Assembly (NCBI RefSeq): GCF_900142285.1
Contig: NZ_FRAJ01000004.1
Location: forward strand, 121,842 to 185,841
Origin: Caminicella sporogenes DSM 14501
GTDB taxonomy: Bacteria > Bacillota > Clostridia > Peptostreptococcales > Caminicellaceae
Reading direction: 5' to 3'
DNA length: 64,000 bases
Every line of letters starts with the position of its first letter. Position 1 is the first letter of the stretch. This document shows, piece by piece, positions 1 through 7,777 of the stretch. The notes under the pieces are model-generated. The model made no database searches, had not been told where the DNA came from, and worked only from the letters and a program-made list of their open reading frames with translations. The position numbers and the translations under genes were made by a program.

Positions 1-688
1 CACCCCACGGGTCTACAATTAATGAATGTCCATAAGCTATATATGATAAATTATAATTTCTAGATGGTGATGCAGCTATAAAATAAACCTGATTATCTAC
101 TGCTCTAATCTTTGCAAGAGCATGCCAGTGAGCAGGACCTGTAGTCATATTAAATGCAGCAGGTACTATTATCACTTTTGCACCTTTTAATGTCATAAGT
201 CTCATTAACTCCGGAAATCTCATATCATAACAAATTGCTACTCCAATTTTGCAAAATTCAGTTTCAATTACAGTTATATCTTGTCCAAAGCTAAAAGTAT
301 CTGATTCTTTAAAAGTTATTCCACCATCTACATCTACATCAAAAAGATGAATTTTCCTATGTCTGCCTATAAGCTCACCATTTTTATTGAAAATATATGA
401 TGTATTAAATATTCTGCTTTTTTCTCTTTCAGGTATAGAACCTCCTACTATGTATATTTCTAACTCTTTTGCAAGATTTGATAATAATTTAGTAGTTTTT
501 CCCAGATATTCTTCTGCATAATCAGAAAAAAAATTATTGTCATACGGACAATTAAACATCTCTGGAAGAACTGCTATATCTGCTCCTTCATAACTAGCTT
601 TTCTAATCATATCTTCAGCTTTTTTAAGATTTGCTTCTTTACTGTTTATAACTTGCATTTGACAAATGGCAAACTTTACTTTACTCAT
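1..688 (-). CDS. Carbon-nitrogen hydrolase (nitrilase superfamily), 3' end outside window
   Basis: Partial gene: the ATG is at 688-686 with an AGGTGA ribosome site just upstream, and the frame stays open to the window edge, so the C-terminus is missing. The nitrilase-fold catalytic triad is visible: Glu in the PEMFN motif (about residue 43), Lys in HRKIHLFD (about 113), and Cys in CYDMRFPE (about 147). Family members hydrolyse non-peptide C-N bonds, and omega-amidases and N-carbamoyl amidases look like this one. The start MSKVKFAICQMQV is typical of the omega-amidase/YafV-like branch. The substrate cannot be assigned from sequence. It follows the SARP-like regulator gene on the same strand but is separated from it by a terminator, so it is probably its own transcription unit. 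Confidence 0.85.
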   Translation of the reverse strand, partial: MSKVKFAICQMQVINSKEANLKKAEDMIRKASYEGADIAVLPEMFNCPYDNNFFSDYAEEYLGKTTKLLSNLAKELEIYIVGGSIPEREKSRIFNTSYIFNKNGELIGRHRKIHLFDVDVDGGITFKESDTFSFGQDITVIETEFCKIGVAICYDMRFPELMRLMTLKGAKVIIVPAAFNMTTGPAHWHALAKIRAVDNQVYFIAASPSRNYNLSYIAYGHSLIVDPWG

Positions 689-822
689 AATCTCACCTCT
701 TTATTTATTTCAAGTTCCATATTGCAAATTCCAAGTTTTAATGTCAATCTTTTATATATCTTTTTAAACTTTTAGCTCTTAACTGTTTAAACAACTCTTA
801 TCTAATATAATTTATATTAATA

Positions 823-862
823 TAAAAAAACCTTAAGGCCTTTATTTTTTCAAAGCCTTAAG
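823..862 (-). terminator. Intrinsic terminator of the SARP-like regulator gene
   Basis: An 8-bp inverted repeat CTTAAGGC/GCCTTAAG (832-839 and 855-862) is followed on the minus strand by seven T residues (823-829 region). The regulator's stop codon sits inside the loop, so the hairpin overlaps the end of the coding region. Confidence 0.75.
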
Positions 863-3800
863 TATTTCTATTTCATAGCTTTCCTTTACTTCTTTTAAAA
901 AATTTATACCTTTTTTACAATACTGTTCTATTGTTAATGTCAAATAATCTTTAAATTCATCATTTAATTCTTTATTAGTTTGCATATTTTTCTTAATTTC
1001 TGCTTTAACTCTATATATTATTCCAATTTCATACGGACTTTTAAGTTTTTGAGCATAATAATCGGCATTTTTTAAATGTCTTAAAGAACTCTTATAATTA
1101 CCAGCTTTAGACTGAAGCAGTGCCATATATCCTTCTGCTATGGCTCTCCCCCAAATCGAACCTAACTCTTTATAGAAATCTAATGCTCTTTCAAGATAGT
1201 CTTTTGCTAATATATAATCCCCCATTTCAAATGCAGCTTGACCTGCATTAGTATTAAATATATATAAACCTCTAACTATATTATTTTCTTCACAAAGCTG
1301 CATGGCTTTATTGTAAAAAGTTAAAGCTTCTGAAAACTTCATATTATGCCTTCTAATTTCTCCAATATAATTATAACATGCAGCTATATTTAAAGAATAT
1401 TTGCCTTTTGAATCATTAATACTTTTAAAGATATTAATAGATTTTATTAGTATTTCTTCAGCTTCACTATATCTTTCTAGCATTATTTTATTTAGACCCT
1501 TTAATCTCAATAAAATAGCAATATCTTCCTTAAATTTTTCTTTGTATGCTATTTCTAAAGCTTTATCTATATATTCTTTCATCATATTTGTTTCATGTAC
1601 TTGAATACAGTAATATATTTTTTGTCTATATCCCTTTAAAGAATATGCATAAGATTTAATTTTCAAAGCCATATCTATCATATTATCTATATATCTTATA
1701 CCTCTATCATACTCTCCTTCTCTAATTAAATATCTTCCCTTTATATGCAGATAACTAATTTCAAGCATTTCAATTTGTCTGTCAATAATATTATTTTTTT
1801 TCACCTTTTTTAATAATTCTTCGGTTGATTTAAAATATTTTAATATCTGCTCTTTATTTATTGATAAACTGTCATCATAAATTACTTTTTTATCCTCCAA
1901 TATAGGAAAGAGTTCATGTTCAAAATCAAAATATACATCTAAATATTTTATAGTATACTTAAGTGCACTAAGATAATCTTGTGAATTTAAATAATGATAG
2001 ATTATATTAGGGTATATAATTACATCTCTTTTATCTTGCTTTAATGAACTTTCCAACAATCTTGCCACTTTTTTATGAAGCATTCTTTTCTTAGCTTTTG
2101 ATAAATTATTATATATAAATTCTCTAATTTTTTGATGAGTAAATTTATAACTAATTTTTTCATCATTTACTTCTTTTAAAATATATTTATTTTGTAATTC
2201 TTCAATTATATCAATTATCTCAATTTCATCTTTATTTAATAAACTTTTTATAATATCTAAATCTACTTTATCAAAAAATATACAAGCAATATAGAGTATT
2301 TTCTTTCCCTCATCTGATATATCAAGAAATTTACTTCTCATAATATCCTTCATCTTTGAAGATAAAGTAGTACTAAGTGTTCCGTTTTGTTTAATCATAT
2401 TTAGAAATTCTACTAAAAAAAATGTATTCCCCTCTGTTTCTCTGTAAATTTTTTCTTTAATCTCTTTAGTAAGTTCAATCTCTGGAATATATTTATTTAT
2501 AAAATCTTCAACTTCTGCTTCATTAAATCTTTTGATTTTTAATACTTTTATCTTATTATAATTATTAAGTACTGTAATACATTTTTCTACATCTTTATCA
2601 CAGCCTTCTCTACAAGTACCTATCAACATTATATTAGAATTTCTTAAAATTATCGCAGAAAGTAGCGTTAAACTCAAATTGTCCATCCATTGCAAATCTT
2701 CAAATACTAAAATAATTTTTTTTAATTCAGATATTTTTCTGATAAGACCTTGAATGGCTTCTTCTATAACATTAAATTTTAATGTGTCTAATTGTTCTAT
2801 TGGATTTTCATCATCTGAAACTTTTTTATTAAATTCAGGAAAAATGTATGAAATAATTTTTTTCCATGAATTTGGAATGTTTATATTATCTCTTTCAATT
2901 ATGTTAGACAATTTTAAAAAAATTTCATTCCACGGTTTTAAAAAATAATTTTTTTCTACTTGATAACAATTGGCATGAAGTATGTAAATATTATCACAAC
3001 TTGTCCCTATATATTCGATAAATTTATCTTTTAATTTTGTTTTGCCAATTCCTGCTTCACCTCTAATTAGTATAGAATTGTAATCTCTTCCATTAATAAA
3101 ATTAAAAAAATTACTTTTTAGTTCTTTTAATTCTCTTTTACGACCGTAAAAAAAGTCTTTTTCCTCCAAATTATTTTCAGTATCCTTAGCATTTTTTAAT
3201 AATAAAACAGAATTATACAATTTTTTAGTCTTTATATCAGGTTCAATATCCAAATCTATTTTTAACGTTTTCCTGAGCCTTTGATATAAATCTATTGCTT
3301 TATTATACAACCCCTGTTTAATATAAATATCCATTAAAATTCTGTATGTACGTTCATCATATTCGTCTTCTTTTATTAAAAACTTCGCATATTTTTCAGC
3401 TTTTACAAAATCTTTTTTAGACAACGCCACTTCCAAATTTTGATTGAGTTTACTTATAAATATATTTTTAAGGTATTCCCTCATTTCAAAAAGCCACTCA
3501 TCAAAATTTGGTGCATTTTTAACATAAAATCCCTGTAAAAACTCTCCACTATAAAAGTTAACATTTCCTCTTAAAAATTCTTCATAGTCGCTCTTTATAT
3601 TTATTTCTGGATTTAACATTACAATTGACTTTTTGGGTGATATAATAATATCTTTTTCAAAAGCTTTTCTAATTTTGTACATGGCATTTCTCAAATTTTT
3701 CTTAGCAGTCTTTTCATCTGAATCGCTCCAAAACAAAAAAACTAATTCATCTCTTGTAGCTTGTTTTTTTACTATTAAGTAATAAAACAAAGCTTCAGCT

Positions 3801-3880
3801 TTCATAAAAGGAAAATTAACCTTTTTACTATCTATAACTGCATAGGGAGTATTAAATACATTTACTAATATTTGGCTCAC
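842..3880 (-). CDS. SARP/BTAD-type transcriptional regulator with AAA ATPase and TPR domains
   Basis: Large signal-transduction ATPase regulator (1012 aa). The N-terminal 90 residues resemble an OmpR-type winged helix (RKNLRNAMYKIRKAF region). Residues about 95-230 form a BTAD helical domain (YDERTYRILMDIYIKQGLYNKAIDLY). An ATPase domain follows with Walker A GEAGIGKT near residue 280 and Walker B ILVFEDLQWMD near residue 395. The C-terminal 400 residues are helical TPR-like repeats. There is no C-terminal LuxR helix-turn-helix, so DNA binding must lie in the N-terminus. The open frame extends to a TTG at 3901, but GTG at 3880 has AAAGGGTGG five bases upstream and is the better start. It lies downstream of degV and the histidine genes on the same strand, so it may regulate them; this is inference. 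Confidence 0.85.
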   Translation of the reverse strand: MSQILVNVFNTPYAVIDSKKVNFPFMKAEALFYYLIVKKQATRDELVFLFWSDSDEKTAKKNLRNAMYKIRKAFEKDIIISPKKSIVMLNPEINIKSDYEEFLRGNVNFYSGEFLQGFYVKNAPNFDEWLFEMREYLKNIFISKLNQNLEVALSKKDFVKAEKYAKFLIKEDEYDERTYRILMDIYIKQGLYNKAIDLYQRLRKTLKIDLDIEPDIKTKKLYNSVLLLKNAKDTENNLEEKDFFYGRKRELKELKSNFFNFINGRDYNSILIRGEAGIGKTKLKDKFIEYIGTSCDNIYILHANCYQVEKNYFLKPWNEIFLKLSNIIERDNINIPNSWKKIISYIFPEFNKKVSDDENPIEQLDTLKFNVIEEAIQGLIRKISELKKIILVFEDLQWMDNLSLTLLSAIILRNSNIMLIGTCREGCDKDVEKCITVLNNYNKIKVLKIKRFNEAEVEDFINKYIPEIELTKEIKEKIYRETEGNTFFLVEFLNMIKQNGTLSTTLSSKMKDIMRSKFLDISDEGKKILYIACIFFDKVDLDIIKSLLNKDEIEIIDIIEELQNKYILKEVNDEKISYKFTHQKIREFIYNNLSKAKKRMLHKKVARLLESSLKQDKRDVIIYPNIIYHYLNSQDYLSALKYTIKYLDVYFDFEHELFPILEDKKVIYDDSLSINKEQILKYFKSTEELLKKVKKNNIIDRQIEMLEISYLHIKGRYLIREGEYDRGIRYIDNMIDMALKIKSYAYSLKGYRQKIYYCIQVHETNMMKEYIDKALEIAYKEKFKEDIAILLRLKGLNKIMLERYSEAEEILIKSINIFKSINDSKGKYSLNIAACYNYIGEIRRHNMKFSEALTFYNKAMQLCEENNIVRGLYIFNTNAGQAAFEMGDYILAKDYLERALDFYKELGSIWGRAIAEGYMALLQSKAGNYKSSLRHLKNADYYAQKLKSPYEIGIIYRVKAEIKKNMQTNKELNDEFKDYLTLTIEQYCKKGINFLKEVKESYEIEILKALKK

Positions 3881-3898
3881 ACTACCACCCTTTAAAAT

Positions 3899-3919
3899 CA
3901 AAGTGCTTAAAACACTTTG
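3899..3919 (-). terminator. Hairpin between degV and the SARP-like regulator
   Basis: A perfect 7-bp inverted repeat CAAAGTG/CACTTTG (3899-3905, 3913-3919) is followed on the minus strand by ATTTTA and then directly by the regulator's ribosome site. It may be a weak terminator for degV or a leader hairpin that limits regulator translation. Confidence 0.45.
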
Positions 3920-3962
3920 TTTATTTATCCATCAGCAGTCGTCATCATAATGCAAAAATATA

Positions 3963-4805
3963 TTAAAAAGCTATAATAATCCCACCTTCATTTGCATAAA
4001 CAGTACTTATACCTGCCGCTTCAACGATAATTATATCTTTAAAATTATATTTTTCTTTTATTTGTTCTTTTAACTTTTCAGCTTTAGCTAATGAATTACA
4101 ATGTGCTATGCCTAAAATTTTCTCTTCTAATTTATGCCCTTGTTCTCCTATTATTTCAACTAATCTTTTAAATGCTTTTTTAGAACCTCTTACCTTTTCT
4201 ACCAATCTTATTGTACCCTTTTCAGTTGAACCCATTATGGGCTTTATTGAAAATGCAGTAGCAACTTTAGCTACTAATTTATTAATTCTTCCTGCCTTTA
4301 TCATATTATCTAAAGACTCCAAATAAAAAAAAGTTTTCATCTCTTTTATATATTCATTTACTTTTTCGACTATTTCTAAATTAGTATGATTTTCTTTTGC
4401 CAATTCTAAAATCTTTAAGCCAACTAATGTCTCGCCAATAGACGCACTTAAAGAATCAAAAACATGAATAAATTTGTGTTCATTCTTTTCTTTATACATA
4501 TTTTTAGCAAGTACAGCACTATTGTAAGTACCACTTAACTGGGATGATAATGTTACTACAAATATACTGTCTTCATCACCTTCATAAGCTTTTAAAAAAC
4601 TATCTGGAGCAGGTGAAGAAGTTTTTGGAACATCACTTGAATTTTTCATCATTTTTAATAATTCATTTGTATCTAAATTTTCATCATCTTTAAACTCTTT
4701 ATCATCAATTCTTATTGATAAAGGAACTATATTAAAAAGTTTTTTCTTTTTTAATTCTTCATTTAAATCTAAACAACTATCGCCAATTACTTTTATTTTC
4801 ATCAT
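3963..4805 (-). CDS. DegV family fatty-acid-binding protein
   Basis: 280 aa, full length for the DegV/FakB family. These cytosolic proteins carry a fatty acid in a buried pocket and, with a FakA kinase, can present it for phosphorylation. The N-terminal DSCLDLNEE block, the TSSPAPDSF segment near residue 60, the VTLSSQLSGTYNSA block and the SLDNMIKAGRI block (about 160-172) are family hallmarks. Two adjacent ATG codons follow a GAAAGGGGAAA ribosome site. An extended -10 promoter lies 43 bases upstream, so it can be transcribed apart from the histidine genes. No fakA is in the window. Which lipid it binds, and whether it has anything to do with histidine use, is unknown. Confidence 0.88.
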   Translation of the reverse strand: MMKIKVIGDSCLDLNEELKKKKLFNIVPLSIRIDDKEFKDDENLDTNELLKMMKNSSDVPKTSSPAPDSFLKAYEGDEDSIFVVTLSSQLSGTYNSAVLAKNMYKEKNEHKFIHVFDSLSASIGETLVGLKILELAKENHTNLEIVEKVNEYIKEMKTFFYLESLDNMIKAGRINKLVAKVATAFSIKPIMGSTEKGTIRLVEKVRGSKKAFKRLVEIIGEQGHKLEEKILGIAHCNSLAKAEKLKEQIKEKYNFKDIIIVEAAGISTVYANEGGIIIAF

Positions 4806-4847
4806 TTTCCCCTTTCAAAAACATAAAACTTCTCTGTATTATATTTA

Positions 4848-4856
4848 TTATATCAT
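4848..4856 (-). promoter_or_regulatory. Extended -10 promoter element for degV
   Basis: The minus strand reads TGATATAAT, an exact extended -10 (TGn-TATAAT), 43 bases before the degV start. No good -35 hexamer is found at the usual spacing, which is common for extended -10 promoters. Confidence 0.5.
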
Positions 4857-4864
4857 ATATAGTT

Positions 4865-4893
4865 ATACTCCTCCATATTTTGTGGAGGAGTAT
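4865..4893 (-). terminator. Perfect 11-bp inverted repeat after fchA
   Basis: ATACTCCTCCA (4865-4875) pairs perfectly with TGGAGGAGTAT (4883-4893) around a 7-base loop, starting four bases after the fchA stop codon. The following bases are AT-rich but lack a clean T run, so it may be a weak terminator or a 3' stabilising hairpin separating the histidine operon from degV. Confidence 0.55.
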
Positions 4894-4897
4894 TGAC

Positions 4898-5515
4898 TTA
4901 TAAATTTACTTTTGACAATATACTTTTTTCCAGCTCTTTTACTTTACTTTCTATTTCATCTACTTCTTTTGATAACTTATTTACAAATTCTTCATCTTTA
5001 ATAGAACCTAAATTAATTTTTACATTATACAGAGCTGAAAGAACTGCTGTTCTTGCCATCATAGCTGCTACAGCACCATCTGTAACTGCATTTTGATTAC
5101 CTTTTTCAACTATAGTTGAAATCATTTCCATAAAATTTAAAGCTTTTTTAGCTACTTCAAGAGGTACTAATGCAGCATTTTTAAAACTCTCCTGTATAGC
5201 TTGTTTTCTTGAAGATTTTTCTTCATCGGTATTTTTTGGTAATTTGAACGCTGCCATTACTTTATCAAAAGCATCTGCATCTCTATCTATGTCATTTATA
5301 AATTCTTTTCTTCCCTCTTCAGCTCTAGAAGCTATTTTCTTCATTTCTTCCTGTACTTCTTCATAACCTTTTTTTCCTATTGTAAGATTAGCTACCATTT
5401 CTACAAGAGCTAGAGCAGTTGCCGCACTTAAAGCTGCAATACTTCCTCCACCCGGTACAGGAGAACTGGAAGCCGTTTCTTCTAAAAACTCTTTAATACT
5501 TTTTTCTTCTAACAT
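4898..5515 (-). CDS. fchA: Formiminotetrahydrofolate cyclodeaminase / methenyl-THF cyclohydrolase (FchA-type)
   Basis: 205 aa, the usual size of the single-domain cyclodeaminase. The glycine-rich PVPGGGS motif lies at residues 19-25, followed by the helical fold of the family. It releases ammonia from 5-formimino-THF to give 5,10-methenyl-THF; related clostridial FchA proteins act as methenyl-THF cyclohydrolases. Its position directly after hutI and near the formiminotransferase gene favours the cyclodeaminase role, because the two activities form one bifunctional protein in animals. The start has an AGGGGG ribosome site, and the spacing to hutI is 14 bases. The exact balance of the two reactions cannot be told from sequence. 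Confidence 0.88.
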   Translation of the reverse strand: MLEEKSIKEFLEETASSSPVPGGGSIAALSAATALALVEMVANLTIGKKGYEEVQEEMKKIASRAEEGRKEFINDIDRDADAFDKVMAAFKLPKNTDEEKSSRKQAIQESFKNAALVPLEVAKKALNFMEMISTIVEKGNQNAVTDGAVAAMMARTAVLSALYNVKINLGSIKDEEFVNKLSKEVDEIESKVKELEKSILSKVNL

Positions 5516-5529
5516 AGTTTTCCCCCTTT

Positions 5530-6801
5530 TTATTTTTCAAAAACTTTGCATTTGTCATAAACAAGTATACCATTTTTAATGACTTTTTCAACAGTACTTA
5601 CTCCTATATGATAAGGTATATATTTATACGAAGGAAATTCATGTATTACTATATCACCTTTTTTACCTACATCTATACTTCCTATTTCATCAGCTCTGCT
5701 AACAGCTGCAGCTCCATTAATAGTTAAAGCTGTAATTGCTTCTTCAGTTGTCATATTCATATAAAGAGTTGCCAAAGCAATTATCAATGGTATAGATTCA
5801 GTAAAACAACTTCCCGGATTAAAATCTGTTGCAAGAGCAACTGCACATCCACTATCAATCATATATCTTGCTCTAGCATAATCTTCTTTAAGACTGAAAG
5901 CTGTACCCGGAAGTAAAGTTGCTACAACATCTTTTTCTACCAATTTTTTTATTCCTTCATCAGATGCCTGTAGTAAATGGTCAGCAGAAACTGCTCCTAA
6001 TTCAGCCGCAAGTTCTGCCCCACCTAGCTGAACTATTTCATCGGCATGAATTTTAAGCTTCATACCCATTTCTTTAGCTTTAGAAAGAAGTCTTCTCGAC
6101 TGCTCAACAGAAAATACATTTTTTTCACAAAATATATCGCAAAATTCTGCTAAATTTCTTTCTTTTATTTCTGGAAGTACTCTGTCTATTATAAAATCAA
6201 TAAATTCATCTTCACGTCCTTTATATTCCTCCGGAACAGCATGAGCCCCTAAAAAAGTTTTCACAATATCAAGTGGATGAATTTTATTTAGCTCTTTCAT
6301 TACTTCAAGTTGTTTTATCTCTGTTTCATAATCTAATCCATAGCCACTTTTTCCTTCAACAGTAGTAACACCAAAAGTCATCATGGAATTCAATCTCTTT
6401 AATCCTTCTTCAATTAGCTCTTCTCTTGTCGCTTCTTTTGTTCCCCTTACAGAATTTATTATTCCCCCACCTTTTTTCATGATTTCCATATACTGCATTC
6501 CACTTAATCTCCAATTAAATTCTTCTGCTCTATATCCTCCAAATATAAAATGAGTGTGAGAATCTACAAAACCCGGAAGAACTGACTTATTCGAAGCATC
6601 TATAACTTCATATTTGTTTTCATCTATTTCATCTAATATTTGTGCAGTTTTGCCTACTGCTTTTATAATACCATCTTCTATAACTACCGCTCCATCTTCT
6701 ATAATATGTAAATTATTCATCTCACTGCCCTTTTTAGCCTTAAAGCCACTGCAAGTTACTAATTCAGATGCATTTTTTATAATAATATTTCCTTCATTCA
6801 T
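5530..6801 (-). CDS. hutI: Imidazolonepropionase
   Basis: 423 aa, full length. It hydrolyses 4-imidazolone-5-propanoate to N-formimino-L-glutamate, the third step of histidine degradation, in the cytosol. It belongs to the amidohydrolase superfamily. The metal-binding motif DSHTHFIFGGYRAEEF lies near residue 80, a second zinc-region histidine is in KIHADEI (about 250), and the ATDFNPGSC block is near 325. The ATG is seven bases after the formiminotransferase stop codon, implying tight coupling. No truncation is seen. Confidence 0.95.
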   Translation of the reverse strand: MNEGNIIIKNASELVTCSGFKAKKGSEMNNLHIIEDGAVVIEDGIIKAVGKTAQILDEIDENKYEVIDASNKSVLPGFVDSHTHFIFGGYRAEEFNWRLSGMQYMEIMKKGGGIINSVRGTKEATREELIEEGLKRLNSMMTFGVTTVEGKSGYGLDYETEIKQLEVMKELNKIHPLDIVKTFLGAHAVPEEYKGREDEFIDFIIDRVLPEIKERNLAEFCDIFCEKNVFSVEQSRRLLSKAKEMGMKLKIHADEIVQLGGAELAAELGAVSADHLLQASDEGIKKLVEKDVVATLLPGTAFSLKEDYARARYMIDSGCAVALATDFNPGSCFTESIPLIIALATLYMNMTTEEAITALTINGAAAVSRADEIGSIDVGKKGDIVIHEFPSYKYIPYHIGVSTVEKVIKNGILVYDKCKVFEK

Positions 6802-6808
6802 AGTATCA

Positions 6809-7705
6809 CTACTCCATCATTCTCTTTTCAAGAATTTGATCCATTGAAAATTCTTCTATACCCAAATAATATTCAGCTGTTTTTATTAGAGCTTCCATTG
6901 GAACTAATCCAATAACTTCACTACCTACTACATTTACTCCATATCTTTTGGCTTCAATTTTTATCAGTTCAAATACTCTATACAATGGAGTTTTAGTATA
7001 ATCTGTCATATTCATTGAAACTTGAACTATCCCTCTGTCTTCAAGCTCTATTCCTATAGCTTTACAATATCTCAATCCTCCGCTTATATGTCTAACAGCT
7101 CTAGCAATTTTATTTGCTATATCCAAATTGTTTGTATCTAAATTTACATTAAATGCAACTAAAGGCATTCTTGCTCCAACTGCTGTAACTCCAGCTGTAG
7201 GATGTATTTCATTTGGTCCAAAATCTGGCTTCCACTCAGGCTGTTTTATCTTTTCTGCCATTCCTTCAAATTCACCTTTTCTTATTTTAGCTAGATTTTC
7301 TCTTGCTGGAGTTGTTGCAGCTTTCTCATAGAGGAAAATTGGCAAATTATACTTTTCTGATGCTTCTTTCGCTAATTCTTTTGCTAACTCTACTGCTTCT
7401 GTCATGCTCACATTTTTAATGGGAATAAAAGGTACAACGTCTACTGCTCCCATTCTTGGATGCTGTCCCTCATGTTTAGTCATATCTATAACCTCTACTG
7501 CTACTCCCATAGATTCAAGTACAGCATTTTTAACTGCTTCTGGTTCTCCTATAACAGTTACAACAAGTCTATTGTGGTCTTCATCTCTCTTATAATCTAA
7601 AAGTTTAACACCTTCTTTGCCTCTAAATGGATTAACTATTTTTTCTATTTTTTCTAAATCTCTACCTTCACTAAAATTTGGAACACATTGTACTATTTTT
7701 TGCAT
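6809..7705 (-). CDS. ftcD: Glutamate formimidoyltransferase
   Basis: 298 aa from the ATG at 7705, which has AGGAAGGGG upstream. The open frame runs on to 7759, but the protein family begins at MQKIVQCVPNFSEGRD, so the longer form is rejected. It transfers the formimino group of N-formimino-L-glutamate to tetrahydrofolate, giving glutamate and 5-formimino-THF. VPNFSEGRD, the LDYKRDEDHNRLVVT block and KHEGQHPRMGAVDVVPF are typical of the FT domain. The cyclodeaminase half of the bifunctional enzyme is absent and is supplied by the separate fchA gene two positions downstream. Confidence 0.94.
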   Translation of the reverse strand: MQKIVQCVPNFSEGRDLEKIEKIVNPFRGKEGVKLLDYKRDEDHNRLVVTVIGEPEAVKNAVLESMGVAVEVIDMTKHEGQHPRMGAVDVVPFIPIKNVSMTEAVELAKELAKEASEKYNLPIFLYEKAATTPARENLAKIRKGEFEGMAEKIKQPEWKPDFGPNEIHPTAGVTAVGARMPLVAFNVNLDTNNLDIANKIARAVRHISGGLRYCKAIGIELEDRGIVQVSMNMTDYTKTPLYRVFELIKIEAKRYGVNVVGSEVIGLVPMEALIKTAEYYLGIEEFSMDQILEKRMME

Positions 7706-7777
7706 TTTAATCCCCTTCCTTGTATCATATTTCAAGGGAGATATCTTATATCTCCCCAATGTCTATCTATAAAAACT

